From a virus, in the IMG/VR virus record IMGVR_UViG_3300042475_001103, positions 1 to 27,915 of that record: DNA of 27,915 nt. One strand, 5' to 3'. The translations under genes were made by a program, and so were the position numbers. Every line of letters starts with the position of its first letter. Position 1 is the stretch's first letter. The notes beneath the pieces are model-generated. The model saw only the letters and a program-made list of their open reading frames with translations. It was not told where the DNA came from and did not search any database. Positions 6,777-13,824 of this stretch are shown in pieces.

Positions 6777-6940
6777 CTTGCTGACTCGTTGATCTCTTTG
6801 CATCGAGTGCAACGTATGCGCCAAGGTGAAGTGATCATCTCAGCAAGTAACTTGCCGCAGTTGCCACAGCGCACGCTTGTGCGTGTCGCACGTTCAACTT
6901 CGGGTACAAGCCTTGTCTCTGCATAAGGGTCAACAGTCAT
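6773..6940 (-). CDS. Com-like zinc finger protein
   Basis: 55 residues, with ATG at 6940 overlapping the stop of the upstream gene (TGATG). The core is RCGNCGKLLAEM followed by RIRCTRCKEIN: two CxxC pairs about 16 residues apart, with KLL after the first and N after the second. This matches the Com family, whose phage Mu member binds RNA and activates translation of the mom DNA modification gene. The N-terminus (MTVDPYAETRLVPEVERATR) is an extra basic/acidic arm. It lies at the end of the neck gene run, and no mom homolog is visible in the window, so its target is unknown. Its last 4 bases overlap the stop of the plus-strand lipoprotein gene. Confidence 0.8.
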   Translation of the reverse strand: MTVDPYAETRLVPEVERATRTSVRCGNCGKLLAEMITSPWRIRCTRCKEINESAS

Positions 6941-7335
6941 CAGTACGCTCGTGTGACATTGAAGTTCTGTACGAAGATCACTCGATCTTGACTGTCACGT
7001 TCAAGAACAAACGGCGACTGAATCGCAGTCACACGGTTGTATCTCGTACCCGATAACGACATATTGACGATGCCTTCAAGAGTTGCCCAACAAAGATTGA
7101 TCAGCGACTCTGCTGACGCATACAACACTGCACGCACAGCGATCTGCACACTCGGATTCTGCAACACAGGCAGACCGCTACCCATCGTGTTGTCAGGTGC
7201 TGACCCGCCGTACTCGTACAGAACAACACAAGTATCAGGTGAGTCAGGCATACGACCGAGAAAGAGATTCGTACCGAGCGTCAAAGACGCTTGCTGTGAA
7301 TCAAGATAAGTTGCGATATCAACAAGCGTTGTCAT
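6940..7335 (-). CDS. Tail terminator / minor capsid protein
   Basis: 131 residues from the ATG at 7335, which overlaps the upstream stop (TGATG); the TTG just before it is not needed. The pattern of an N-terminal helix (LVDIATYLDSQQ), then LFLGRMPDSPDTCVVLYEYGG, then NPSVQIAVRA with a helix, and finally an IQSPFVLERDSQDRVIFVQNFNV strand pair matches the tail terminator/minor capsid family (lambda gpU-like fold). It closes the tail tube at the head side. It follows three other neck genes in canonical order. Confidence 0.8.
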   Translation of the reverse strand: MTTLVDIATYLDSQQASLTLGTNLFLGRMPDSPDTCVVLYEYGGSAPDNTMGSGLPVLQNPSVQIAVRAVLYASAESLINLCWATLEGIVNMSLSGTRYNRVTAIQSPFVLERDSQDRVIFVQNFNVTRAY

Positions 7336-7814
7336 CAACTACGACCTGTGCCGAGTTGATAATGCTTACGAACATACGCTGTCAAAGTCTCAGTGAAGTT
7401 CGCTGTGTACTGCTTGAAAGGTCGCTCAAGATACTTCGGGCCTCGACCCGTAGCAGGGTCAATACCCGGCCCTGTTCCTTGTCGCCCGCCGACTTTACTT
7501 TTGTTCGGTGGTTTCGGCGGGTGATAGAAGTCAAGACGTTCGTGTTGCACAAGAGCGTACGGTGTTGCACTGTTGCCGTATCCGACTTCAACCTTGTACG
7601 TCGTTCCTATGTTGCTCTCTTCAACACTTCGACTCGTGCGAAGTATTCCCTCGTCGACGGGTACCAGTTGTTCGCTTGCGTTGCTGATGTCTTCTGCCAT
7701 GTTCTTGAGACCTGCACGCAAAGCAAGAGACACACCTTCAGCGTCAGCAATCAGAGCACGATGAATTTCACTCATGTTCTGAGTCTTCACTTTGATCGTG
7801 ACAGGCTTTGCCAT
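7335..7814 (-). CDS. HK97 gp10-like neck/tail completion protein
   Basis: 159 residues, starting in a TGATG overlap. Key features are an N-terminal helix (AGLKNMAEDISNASEQL), the segment VPVDEGILRTS followed by a VEVGYG strand, a YALVQHERLDFYH motif, a Gly-rich loop and the C-terminal GPKYLERPFKQY helix. These are the hallmarks of HK97 gp10-like/minor capsid proteins that join the head connector to the tail. The start has overlapping translation coupling with the upstream gene and no strong ribosome binding site. Confidence 0.85.
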   Translation of the reverse strand: MAKPVTIKVKTQNMSEIHRALIADAEGVSLALRAGLKNMAEDISNASEQLVPVDEGILRTSRSVEESNIGTTYKVEVGYGNSATPYALVQHERLDFYHPPKPPNKSKVGGRQGTGPGIDPATGRGPKYLERPFKQYTANFTETLTAYVRKHYQLGTGRS

Positions 7815-8164
7815 CAGTTGCGTCTCGGTTCACCAAGTGCAAGCACGACGCATTGTTGACCGAACTCGTCTGATCGAATATCAGTTTCGACGATAACTCT
7901 TGAAACACCGCTGACAGTGAGAAGATCATCAGTCGATGGTGAATAAGTCGTTGAGGGAATGTATGCGATGTAATCGATGACTGCTTGATCTGTTGATGCG
8001 TTGCGCTTGCTCGCAGATATCTTCTGCACGTAAGCCTTGTACGTTGTGCCACTGCCTGCGTTCAAGACTTCGCCATACGAGTTGATCGAAGATCGAGGCG
8101 TGACTGTCACAGTCTGCGTTGCAAGTTGCAACAGTTCAGTCATGAAGTCGTTACTCGCTGTCAT
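7814..8164 (-). CDS. Head-tail stopper / head closure protein
   Basis: 116 residues in a neck gene run, overlapping the upstream gene by ATGA. It is beta-rich: QTVTVTPRSSINSYGEVLNA, then TYKAYVQKISASKR, then STDDLLTVSGVSRVIVETD, which fits the head closure (SPP1 gp16-like) fold. An N-terminal helix (FMTELLQLA) precedes the barrel. It would plug the connector after packaging. The assignment relies on gene order and secondary structure pattern more than on a motif. Confidence 0.75.
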   Translation of the reverse strand: MTASNDFMTELLQLATQTVTVTPRSSINSYGEVLNAGSGTTYKAYVQKISASKRNASTDQAVIDYIAYIPSTTYSPSTDDLLTVSGVSRVIVETDIRSDEFGQQCVVLALGEPRRN

Positions 8165-8652
8165 TGATCAGCACCGCCACCAAATATCTGTACACCCGTG
8201 ATCGTGTTATTCGCACCACCATCGTCGACGTTCTGAAACTGACCTGATGCGAACCAACCTCTGAACACGTCACTGTTGTCTTGATCAATCTCTTTATCAC
8301 TGATCGACAAACCACCAGCGTACGCAATCGGCACGAAGTTCTGAACTTTCGCCATCGCATTGAACTGTGATGCTTGCGCCAAATACCCTTGTGCTTTCTG
8401 CGACAACTTCACGTTCAAGTCACCGATCTGCTTATCAGCAAGACGAGCCAACTTTGACGCAATAGTTAGACAGCATCGGTACGCCGCATCGTATAGAGCG
8501 TTCGTACCCGTTGAAGTACCTGATGCTTCAGTGTTCACCCACGATATTTCTTCATTCGATAACAGTTGATCAGTTGTGTCAGTGTCACCAATAAGGAATC
8601 TGATTGCGTCTTTAGCGTTAGCAGACGGGTCGCCACCATAAGTCCATGTCAT
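8161..8652 (-). CDS. Head-tail connector (adaptor) protein
   Basis: 163 residues. The start WTYGGDPSANAKDAIRFLIG followed by DTDTTDQLLSNEEI is the characteristic opening of phage head-tail connector proteins (helical bundle, HK97 gp6/SPP1 gp15-like). A long helix follows (ALYDAAYRCCLTIASKLARLA), then LNVKLSQKAQGYLAQAS. The C-terminal third is Gly/Asp-rich and flexible. It binds under the portal as a ring. It leads the four neck genes 8652-6940. Confidence 0.85.
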   Translation of the reverse strand: MTWTYGGDPSANAKDAIRFLIGDTDTTDQLLSNEEISWVNTEASGTSTGTNALYDAAYRCCLTIASKLARLADKQIGDLNVKLSQKAQGYLAQASQFNAMAKVQNFVPIAYAGGLSISDKEIDQDNSDVFRGWFASGQFQNVDDGGANNTITGVQIFGGGADQ

Positions 8653-8663
8653 TGTCGCTCATC

Positions 8664-8975
8664 TCACTTGATCGTCGGAAGAGTGAACACAGAACCAATC
8701 GGTGTGCCAGAAATTAAGTCAACGTATATCCCATCAGGGCAAGCGATACCGTTTGGCCCAAACCAATGAGTCTCGTGATCTCCATTCGCTGGTTTAATGA
8801 GAGCAACGATCGGGTCAGTGTTTGCGTCGCCGTTGTGAAGGTGCAAGTGAACTTGACCGTGAGAAGAATCACCAATAGTAATCCCCATCAGAACAACCGC
8901 GCTTGCTGTCTGTACACCTGAAGTCGCTCGAATTTTTGTTGCTGTCACTGCGCTTGTTTGTGTTGTGTTTCTCAT
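8664..8975 (-). CDS. Small beta-rich structural protein, unknown
   Basis: 103 residues with GGAG six bases ahead of the ATG. The protein is Thr/Ala/Gly-rich and beta-rich, with HGQVHLHLHNGDA in the middle and a C-terminus ending in GIYVDLISGTPIGSVFTLPTIK. The alternating HVHLHLHNG pattern looks like a strand of a jelly-roll or decoration protein. It sits between the capsid block and the connector gene, just downstream of a strong hairpin, so it may be virion-associated. No family is recognised. Confidence 0.65.
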   Translation of the reverse strand: MRNTTQTSAVTATKIRATSGVQTASAVVLMGITIGDSSHGQVHLHLHNGDANTDPIVALIKPANGDHETHWFGPNGIACPDGIYVDLISGTPIGSVFTLPTIK

Positions 8976-8996
8976 ATGTGACTCCGTGAATGACTA

Positions 8997-9034
8997 AGGC
9001 CGAGACTGATGCGTTCTAGCACCAGTCTCGGCCT
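8997..9034 (-). terminator. Strong hairpin downstream of capsid genes
   Basis: AGGCCGAGACTG (8997-9008) pairs perfectly with CAGTCTCGGCCT (9023-9034), a 12-bp stem with a 14-base loop that can add a TGC/GCA pairing. No U-tract follows on either strand, as is frequent for actinobacterial terminators. It lies in the 80-base gap after the capsid/decoration genes, so it may end or attenuate the capsid message, or protect its 3' end. Confidence 0.7.
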
Positions 9035-9055
9035 GAGTGCCGTAGTTGAGTTGTA

Positions 9056-9481
9056 TTACTTGCGGTAGAAAGTAACGCCTGTCGCTGAGTCGTAACGAAC
9101 CAACCAAGTACCTGACGTTGCCGCAGGCACAGTTGCAAGTCCAACGAGAGTGACACCTGTTGCACCAGCAACAAGAGTGATCGTTGCGGCTGATGCGGCA
9201 AGGTTCACGATCGTGAACTCTGTGCAGTCACCGACTTGTTGACCAGCGAGCAGAGCAATGATGTCAGCACCGATCGCAGTTGTTACGTTGCGAGCGGTCG
9301 TTGGTGTTGAAGTGACAAGAGTGTTCGTAACGATATGAGCCGCAGTAGCAACCATCGACGCACCATCAGCGATAGTTGCCGCAGTGCGCTTGACGCTTGC
9401 AGTGCCACGAAGACGTGTCGGGCCGCTTACTTCAAGAGCACCGACGAGTGCAGTACCACGAGTGATTCGATTGAAAGCCAT
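9056..9481 (-). CDS. Capsid-associated decoration or head fibre-like protein
   Basis: 141 residues, with AGGAG six bases before the ATG. The N-terminus (MAFNRITRGTALVGALEVSG) is short, followed by an Ala/Thr-rich stretch and a C-terminal beta domain (GDCTEFTIVNLAASAATITL, then GTWLVRYDSATGVTFYRK). The last part resembles the small knob domain found on phage head fibres and decoration proteins, where a GTW...Y...VTFYR ending is common. The gene is directly downstream of the major capsid gene and upstream of the hairpin. Confidence 0.65.
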   Translation of the reverse strand: MAFNRITRGTALVGALEVSGPTRLRGTASVKRTAATIADGASMVATAAHIVTNTLVTSTPTTARNVTTAIGADIIALLAGQQVGDCTEFTIVNLAASAATITLVAGATGVTLVGLATVPAATSGTWLVRYDSATGVTFYRK

Positions 9482-9494
9482 GTGAGTCTCCTAA

Positions 9495-10445
9495 TTACGC
9501 AGTGACGCAGTTGCTGAAGAAGTAACCGAGCGGTGTACCGACAGCCTTGAAGTCCCAAGCGGATTCAATTTCAAGACGATCTGCACGCAAGTGATCCATA
9601 CGGAAACGTGAGACAGCAGTCGAAGTACCGAGACCGCCACCAACACCGTTCCACACGAAGTTGTAACCTGCTGATGCGCTCATGATTCCAGCGGCTGGTG
9701 CGACGTAACACAAGAGAGCGTCTTTGTCGCCCATCTGTGCGTAAGTTGCTGATGCGCCTTCTTTTGCTGAGTTGAATACGCCCTTCATGACCATGACACG
9801 GGGAACGTCGAGCACTTTGCCGATGAGTTCAGGTGTGATGCTGTCTGCTGACGTGTACTTGTAACGATCAACGAAGTCGCTGTGGTTACGAAGAGTCTTG
9901 TAGGTTGCGTACGACAACACGAGAGTGTTGGGCAAGTAGCCAGTGTTCGTCAAGATGGTGTTCACACCAGTCTGAATGTCACCGATCGGGTCAGAACCTG
10001 ATGCGTCCCACAAAGTCGAAGGCGTAGCGTCAGTTCCCCAAACAGAAGTCGTGAAGAACTTGCTAGCCCAATCACGCTCTTGACGAATCATCATCTGATG
10101 AGCAAGGAACTTTGTTGCGTCCATGTCGGGGTCAAGTGGCGAATCGCTGTTCGCACGAACCTGATCGCCAATGTCTTTGTGCAAAGCCCAAACACTTGAC
10201 GAGTAACTTGAGGTCGACAGCGAGTAGCCGCTTCCTGCTGATTCAGTTCCGTCAGCACGATACTGTGCCTGATCACGGTAGAAGTCTGCTTGCGAGTACG
10301 TGAAGTACAAGTCAGATTGCTTGTTCACCGAAACAGTCGGGAACACTTTTGATGCGACAAAGTTGTCGACTTCGTTCATGTAAGCGACGCTCAAGTTGGT
10401 GAGCACCGCATCGATATGAACTTGGTTCTGAGTGGGCTGTGCCAT
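9495..10445 (-). CDS. Major capsid protein
   Basis: 316 residues of HK97-fold type. Supporting segments are the N-terminal arm (HIDAVLTNLSVAYMNE, FVASKVFPTVSVNKQSDLYF), a loop region with KDIGDQVRANSDSPLDPD, the spine helix (KFLAHQMMIRQERDWASKFF), the PNTLVLSYATYKTLRNHSDF segment, and the C-terminal RADRLEIESAWDFKAVG strand. This pattern matches the encapsulin-like/Mu-type major capsid proteins that occur with Mu-like portals. It follows scaffold and decoration genes in the usual order. The ribosome binding site is weak (AAGAAGAA). Confidence 0.92.
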   Translation of the reverse strand: MAQPTQNQVHIDAVLTNLSVAYMNEVDNFVASKVFPTVSVNKQSDLYFTYSQADFYRDQAQYRADGTESAGSGYSLSTSSYSSSVWALHKDIGDQVRANSDSPLDPDMDATKFLAHQMMIRQERDWASKFFTTSVWGTDATPSTLWDASGSDPIGDIQTGVNTILTNTGYLPNTLVLSYATYKTLRNHSDFVDRYKYTSADSITPELIGKVLDVPRVMVMKGVFNSAKEGASATYAQMGDKDALLCYVAPAAGIMSASAGYNFVWNGVGGGLGTSTAVSRFRMDHLRADRLEIESAWDFKAVGTPLGYFFSNCVTA

Positions 10446-10465
10446 GACTGGTTCTTCTTTCTAGA

Positions 10466-10852
10466 TCAGGCGCAACGAGCGTTGCTTGGGTTGAGGAACA
10501 TTGTGACGATATTGCCTGCGGCGGCGGCTTCAATAGCCTGACCCATGACGAAGACAGTTGTATCAGTACCGCTAGTGATCGCATCTGCTTGCGAATCGCT
10601 CGAAGTACCAATGATGTTGCCAGCGGCAAGGTTTCCATCGGCAACAACTTTGCTGATACCGAAGATTGCAATCTCAGCAGACTGACCGCTAGTCGGTGTG
10701 TTCTGCAAGATGCCGATCGGCTTGTCAGTGATTGCATCGCAAACATTGACAGTAGTTGCAGACGCTAACTTCACGAAGTGAAATTGCTTTGCTGACAAGT
10801 CAGCGGCGGCAACAAGGTTGCCTAATTTGATCTGTGCGCCTTCGTAAGCCAT
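10466..10852 (-). CDS. Capsid decoration (cement) protein, DUF2190-like
   Basis: 128 residues. It resembles capsid cement proteins of the DUF2190 type: FHFVKLASATTVNVCDAITDKP, then IGILQN, then AEIAIFGISKVVADGNLAAG, then VFVMGQAIEAAAAGNIVTMFLNP. This is a small beta-barrel protein that binds the outside of the capsid, usually encoded immediately before the major capsid gene, as here. It starts two bases after the scaffold stop. Confidence 0.85.
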   Translation of the reverse strand: MAYEGAQIKLGNLVAAADLSAKQFHFVKLASATTVNVCDAITDKPIGILQNTPTSGQSAEIAIFGISKVVADGNLAAGNIIGTSSDSQADAITSGTDTTVFVMGQAIEAAAAGNIVTMFLNPSNARCA

Positions 10853-10854
10853 GT

Positions 10855-11346
10855 TCAGCGGCCTTTCTCAATGAGGTATTGGTTGTATAGGTCTTTGTTG
10901 GACTCAGCAACAAGCGTCACTGCCTTTGCGAAAGACGGTGCTCGACCTTCGCTGACGAGTGCGTGTGCTTGTGCAGAGATCGTTGTCCATGCGTCTTCGC
11001 CATTGTTCGATGCAGTTGTGCCGATCTCTTTCAAGAGATCAGATTCACGCAACGCACGTGACGATGCTTCAAGGACTTTCTCGACGATGAGTGCTTCAGC
11101 AGGCATCGTGTCACGCAGAGCGCACAACACAGGTGCGAACTCAGCGGGGTCGAGTTCAGGCAAGATTGACCATGCGTGTGCAGAGTCGACAGCCTTTTCA
11201 AGAGCACGAGTCGACTTCAAGACTTCTGATTCGTGACGTGCATCGTCTAACTGCTTGCGAAGATCAGAGAGTTCTTTGCGGATCTCTTCATCGAAAGATG
11301 CCTTCTCTACTTCAACTGCGGGGGTCTCAGTAACTTCGAGGTCCAT
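10855..11346 (-). CDS. Nested in-frame scaffold, short form (candidate)
   Basis: An internal ATG at 11346 is in frame with the long scaffold (its residue 55) and has AAGGAG at 11358-11353 with a 6-base spacer, the best ribosome binding site in this gene block. It would give 163 residues (MDLEVTETPAVEVEKASFDEE...), that is, the coiled coil and C-terminus without the conserved N-terminal domain. Nested scaffold starts are known in phages (lambda C/Nu3). Alternatively 11346 may be the only efficient start and the long form minor. Confidence 0.6.
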   Translation of the reverse strand: MDLEVTETPAVEVEKASFDEEIRKELSDLRKQLDDARHESEVLKSTRALEKAVDSAHAWSILPELDPAEFAPVLCALRDTMPAEALIVEKVLEASSRALRESDLLKEIGTTASNNGEDAWTTISAQAHALVSEGRAPSFAKAVTLVAESNKDLYNQYLIEKGR

Positions 11347-11508
11347 GCTTGTCTCCTTATTTACGGCGGCTGGATTGATTACTTCATCAAGTGTTGCAGT
11401 CAAGTCTTCTGACTTCATGACTAGCCAACCTTCGTGAAGATGAGCGGGGTGATCGACACCACTTGTCTCTTTGACCATCAGGTCTGCGAGTTTCGTTGAA
11501 CGTGCCAT
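10855..11508 (-). CDS. Scaffold protein, long form
   Basis: 217 residues from the ATG at 11508. The N-terminus has a conserved motif (ETSGVDHPAHLHEGWLVMKS) that I associate with phage proteins encoded next to capsid genes. From about residue 70 it becomes a coiled coil (EEIRKELSDLRKQLDDAR), then a helical C-terminal part with PSFAKAVTLVAE and ends in LYNQYLIEKGR. This suits an internal scaffold. There is no ribosome binding site at 11508, but TACGAT lies 8 bases upstream, so a leaderless start is possible. A second start at 11346 has a perfect ribosome binding site (see nested form). The separate protease is the XkdF-like gene upstream. Confidence 0.8.
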   Translation of the reverse strand: MARSTKLADLMVKETSGVDHPAHLHEGWLVMKSEDLTATLDEVINPAAVNKETSMDLEVTETPAVEVEKASFDEEIRKELSDLRKQLDDARHESEVLKSTRALEKAVDSAHAWSILPELDPAEFAPVLCALRDTMPAEALIVEKVLEASSRALRESDLLKEIGTTASNNGEDAWTTISAQAHALVSEGRAPSFAKAVTLVAESNKDLYNQYLIEKGR

Positions 11509-11603
11509 CGCTGTGAATCGTAGACACCTGCGTCGATTATCCGTTGTAACTCTGCAAAGAACTTCCAATGATCTTTCGTTCTTGATCAGTACAGTGATTG
11601 ATC
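11509..11603. promoter_or_regulatory. Divergent promoter region with two -10-like boxes
   Basis: Between divergent genes. On the minus strand TACGAT (11522-11517) is 8 bases before the scaffold ATG; on the plus strand TACAGT (11590-11595) is 8 bases before the lipoprotein ATG. Neither gene has a Shine-Dalgarno. No clear -35 boxes are seen. Confidence 0.4.
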
Positions 11604-11816
11604 ATGCTTGCTGAACGTACTGCTCGAACATTGTTTGCGTGCGTTGCGTTCATCTCTTTGAGTGCTATCGCATCGTCGTGTGGATACGACGGGAAATATC
11701 GATACACGTGTCAAGACCCAGCGAATTGGGAACTGGCAGAGTGCAAGCCACCAATCTGTGAACCAACAGGCAACTGTTCTGAGACTCTCGTATGGGGTAA
11801 TTCTAATGGCTCGTAA
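11604..11816 (+). CDS. Small lipoprotein, possible lysis-related
   Basis: 70 residues from the ATG at 11604. A signal with basic start (MLAERTART), a hydrophobic core and a lipobox ending SAIASSC (modified Cys probably residue 26) is followed by a short exported part with five further Cys residues: CGYDGKYRY, CQDPANWELAECKPPICEP, then GNCSETLVWG. The Cys/Pro-rich tail could be disulfide-bonded. Similar short lipoproteins with a CQDPANW motif occur in aquatic phages, from memory. It overlaps the membrane gene downstream by 11 bases, so the two are probably coexpressed. A spanin role is unlikely if the host has one membrane. Confidence 0.75.
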   Translation: MLAERTARTLFACVAFISLSAIASSCGYDGKYRYTCQDPANWELAECKPPICEPTGNCSETLVWGNSNGS

Positions 11817-12102
11817 GCGTTACGCACCCGAAGAGATACACGCACGACTCGTTCTTGCTGTCGGTCTTGCTTTGTGTTTCACGTTCGTGATGATCGTCGT
11901 TGCAGTCTTGTGGGCATTGGTATTCGTTACGCAACCGATGACTCAATCACCCAACGACAAAGCGTTCCTCGATGGTGTGTTGATTCCGATCACGCTCTTC
12001 TTGAGCGGGGCATTGAGCGGGGTTCTAGCAAGCAACGGACTCAAGTCGAAACCACAACAGCAACGTCGAGACATGATCTCAGACGAAGAGTTGTTTCGCT
12101 GA
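11806..12102 (+). CDS. Two-segment membrane protein, holin-like
   Basis: 98 residues from the ATG at 11806, inside the end of the lipoprotein gene. A basic N-terminus (MARKRYAPEEIHAR) is followed by a long hydrophobic helix (LVLAVGLALCFTFVMIVVAV and on to WALVFV), a loop (TQPMTQSPNDKAFLDG) and a second helix (VLIPITLFLSGALSGVLA). The C-terminus is polar and charged. The size and topology match class II holins, but the same could be said for many phage membrane proteins. Pairing with the lipoprotein makes a small exported-protein unit. Confidence 0.7.
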   Translation: MARKRYAPEEIHARLVLAVGLALCFTFVMIVVAVLWALVFVTQPMTQSPNDKAFLDGVLIPITLFLSGALSGVLASNGLKSKPQQQRRDMISDEELFR

Positions 12103-12381
12103 TTAGTTCTCTACGCTTTCGAGCGGTAGCAGTGTCGAGACTTTGAGACGATCGATGCGCTTAATCATTCCATTCGGTATCGCAATCACGTGATCAATAT
12201 GATCTGATTCGTCCATGATGACTGACTGCGAGATCACAACATGATTCGCTTTCACGCCCGCTATGAGATATCCGATTGACGTGACAATGCAAGGTTCGCT
12301 GTCTAGATCGTCTCGTGTAGTCCACGTCTCTGAGACAGCATGAGCGTCGTGCCATGTGACTTGAATCAGTTGATGCTTCAT
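12103..12381 (-). CDS. Small conserved phage protein, unknown
   Basis: 92 residues from the ATG at 12381, which overlaps the metallophosphoesterase stop (ATGA). It opens MKHQLIQVTWHDAHAVSETW and has a beta-rich middle (PCIVTSIGYLIAGVKANHVVISQSV) ending in the segment HVIAIPNGMIKRIDRL. The W.DA...W opening and IPNGMI.RI.L ending recur in small phage and actinobacterial proteins, from memory, without known role. Translation is probably coupled to the phosphoesterase. Confidence 0.75.
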   Translation of the reverse strand: MKHQLIQVTWHDAHAVSETWTTRDDLDSEPCIVTSIGYLIAGVKANHVVISQSVIMDESDHIDHVIAIPNGMIKRIDRLKVSTLLPLESVEN

Positions 12382-13529
12382 GCTTTGTATTCCTTGCCTC
12401 TGTACATCGCCCACCCGTCGTGAATCGCTATCTGTTCATAGCAGAAGTTCCCCGACTCAGGGTCGTACGGTATGACTGCGAGACCTTGTTGCCAATCTTC
12501 GTAGCGCACAAGCGGTCTGCCGTTCAAGTCTGTACCGCCACGTGTGCTCGGCACTGCACCATCGACTCGACACAAGCAACCCGGACTCGCCGCAAGAACT
12601 GTACGAGGCCCATCATGATCTTCACGAGTACGTTCTGCCCATTCACGACGATGAATATGACCGTACACGACTGACGACTTCTCTTGACCAAGATACTTGT
12701 GCGCTGTTGAACCACCGCTTGCAACTCGATCACCGTGAATGACACGCAGACGTTCAGTAATCCAAACAGACGACGCTGGATAACCCGGTCTGTATTCGAT
12801 ATCAACTTCGTCGAGTCGACACAGATACGGCACGCTCATGACAGGCCATGAGTCAGGCAGATTCCCTCGCTTCAATCCGAAAGCGGCGGCGGCGTTCTGC
12901 AACAAGAACTTCGGCAATCTTTCTTCGTGATTACCTGCAAGCCAAATGATCTTTGCTCGTGGTGCGGCGGCACGTATCTCTGCGGCGAGTCGTGTTGCTC
13001 GATCGATCGTCGCTTGTGTTGTCTGTTGATATGCGCTTGTGACGATGTACTTGCCGAGTTCAGCGAAGTCAAGGTTGTCACCAACGAGAACAACGATGTC
13101 AGGGTCAACATCAGCAACGATTGACAACGCAACAGAGATCGCTCGTTCGTCGTGTATCGCTTCAAGTGAACCATCAACAGCAGAGAAGTACCCGCACTGA
13201 ATATCGGGCAACACAACAGCAACAGGCCAACCTGATCGTGTTTTCGTTGCTTTCGATGCAGTGATCTTGACAGGCGGGCCTTGTTGAATGACAGGCCATT
13301 CAGGGCCTGTCTCCCACTTTGGTGAGAACTGAATACCTGTGAGATCGTGTACTGATGCTTCACCTGTGTCGCTGTCTTTCGTGACTGCTTGATACAGCGA
13401 CACTCTTTTGATAGCACCGACTTCATCGATGTCAATGCCGTTGCGTTCGAGTAGTTCAGCGATTCGACCAAGCGACTGTTTCTTCGTCGTTGATGCGTTC
13501 TCTCGTTCGATGTCGTCTCTAAGACTCAC
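12378..13529 (-). CDS. Calcineurin-like metallophosphoesterase
   Basis: 383 residues from a GTG at 13529 with GAGGGG nine bases upstream. The metal-site motifs are present in order: PDIQ (Asp109, in place of the usual DxH), GDNLD (about 150-154), GNHEE (199-203), IHGD (264-267) and GHIH (290-293). The first motif has Gln where His is usual, a variation also seen in Mre11-related phage enzymes. The N-terminal about 100 residues are a helical region with an HTH-like start (SLGRIAELLERNGIDIDEVGAIK). It follows an HTH-like gene with an 11-base overlap. A phosphodiesterase or nuclease acting on DNA or RNA is likely; the substrate is not visible. Confidence 0.85.
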   Translation of the reverse strand: MSLRDDIERENASTTKKQSLGRIAELLERNGIDIDEVGAIKRVSLYQAVTKDSDTGEASVHDLTGIQFSPKWETGPEWPVIQQGPPVKITASKATKTRSGWPVAVVLPDIQCGYFSAVDGSLEAIHDERAISVALSIVADVDPDIVVLVGDNLDFAELGKYIVTSAYQQTTQATIDRATRLAAEIRAAAPRAKIIWLAGNHEERLPKFLLQNAAAAFGLKRGNLPDSWPVMSVPYLCRLDEVDIEYRPGYPASSVWITERLRVIHGDRVASGGSTAHKYLGQEKSSVVYGHIHRREWAERTREDHDGPRTVLAASPGCLCRVDGAVPSTRGGTDLNGRPLVRYEDWQQGLAVIPYDPESGNFCYEQIAIHDGWAMYRGKEYKA

Positions 13530-13767
13530 AAGAACAATCCCCTCGTCGATGTCGCTTGAGCATCTCGATCGTGACTGTGATGTCTCTGTCAGCAAGTGCA
13601 AGCGAGATTGATCTGTTAGTTATTGAACGATCTTTCAATGCCACGTTCAAGTCTTCGAGATCAACGCCGAAGAGTTTGCCGAGAGCGAGTTGAACACCGC
13701 AGATACGTCGACCGTGTGATCTGTGATAATTGCTTATTGAACTAGACAGACTTTCTTTGTCAGGCAT
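13519..13767 (-). CDS. Small HTH-like DNA-binding protein
   Basis: 82 residues. The first 18 residues are Ser-rich; then CGVQLALGKLFGVDLEDLNVAL, and DRSITNRSISLALADRDITV with TIEMLKRHRRGDCSCES. Two helical stretches followed by RHRRGxCxC form a pattern I recall from actinophage helix-turn-helix proteins that often precede a phosphoesterase. The terminal basic patch and Cys pair could contact DNA or a metal. It overlaps the phosphoesterase by 11 bases, so the two are probably one functional pair. Function is unproven; a small-terminase-like or regulatory role is also possible. Confidence 0.7.
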   Translation of the reverse strand: MPDKESLSSSISNYHRSHGRRICGVQLALGKLFGVDLEDLNVALKDRSITNRSISLALADRDITVTIEMLKRHRRGDCSCES

Positions 13768-13824
13768 ATCAGTCCGATCGTTACAAGATCAGACCAGCCT
13801 AACAAACTGTGGACAACTTGTGGG

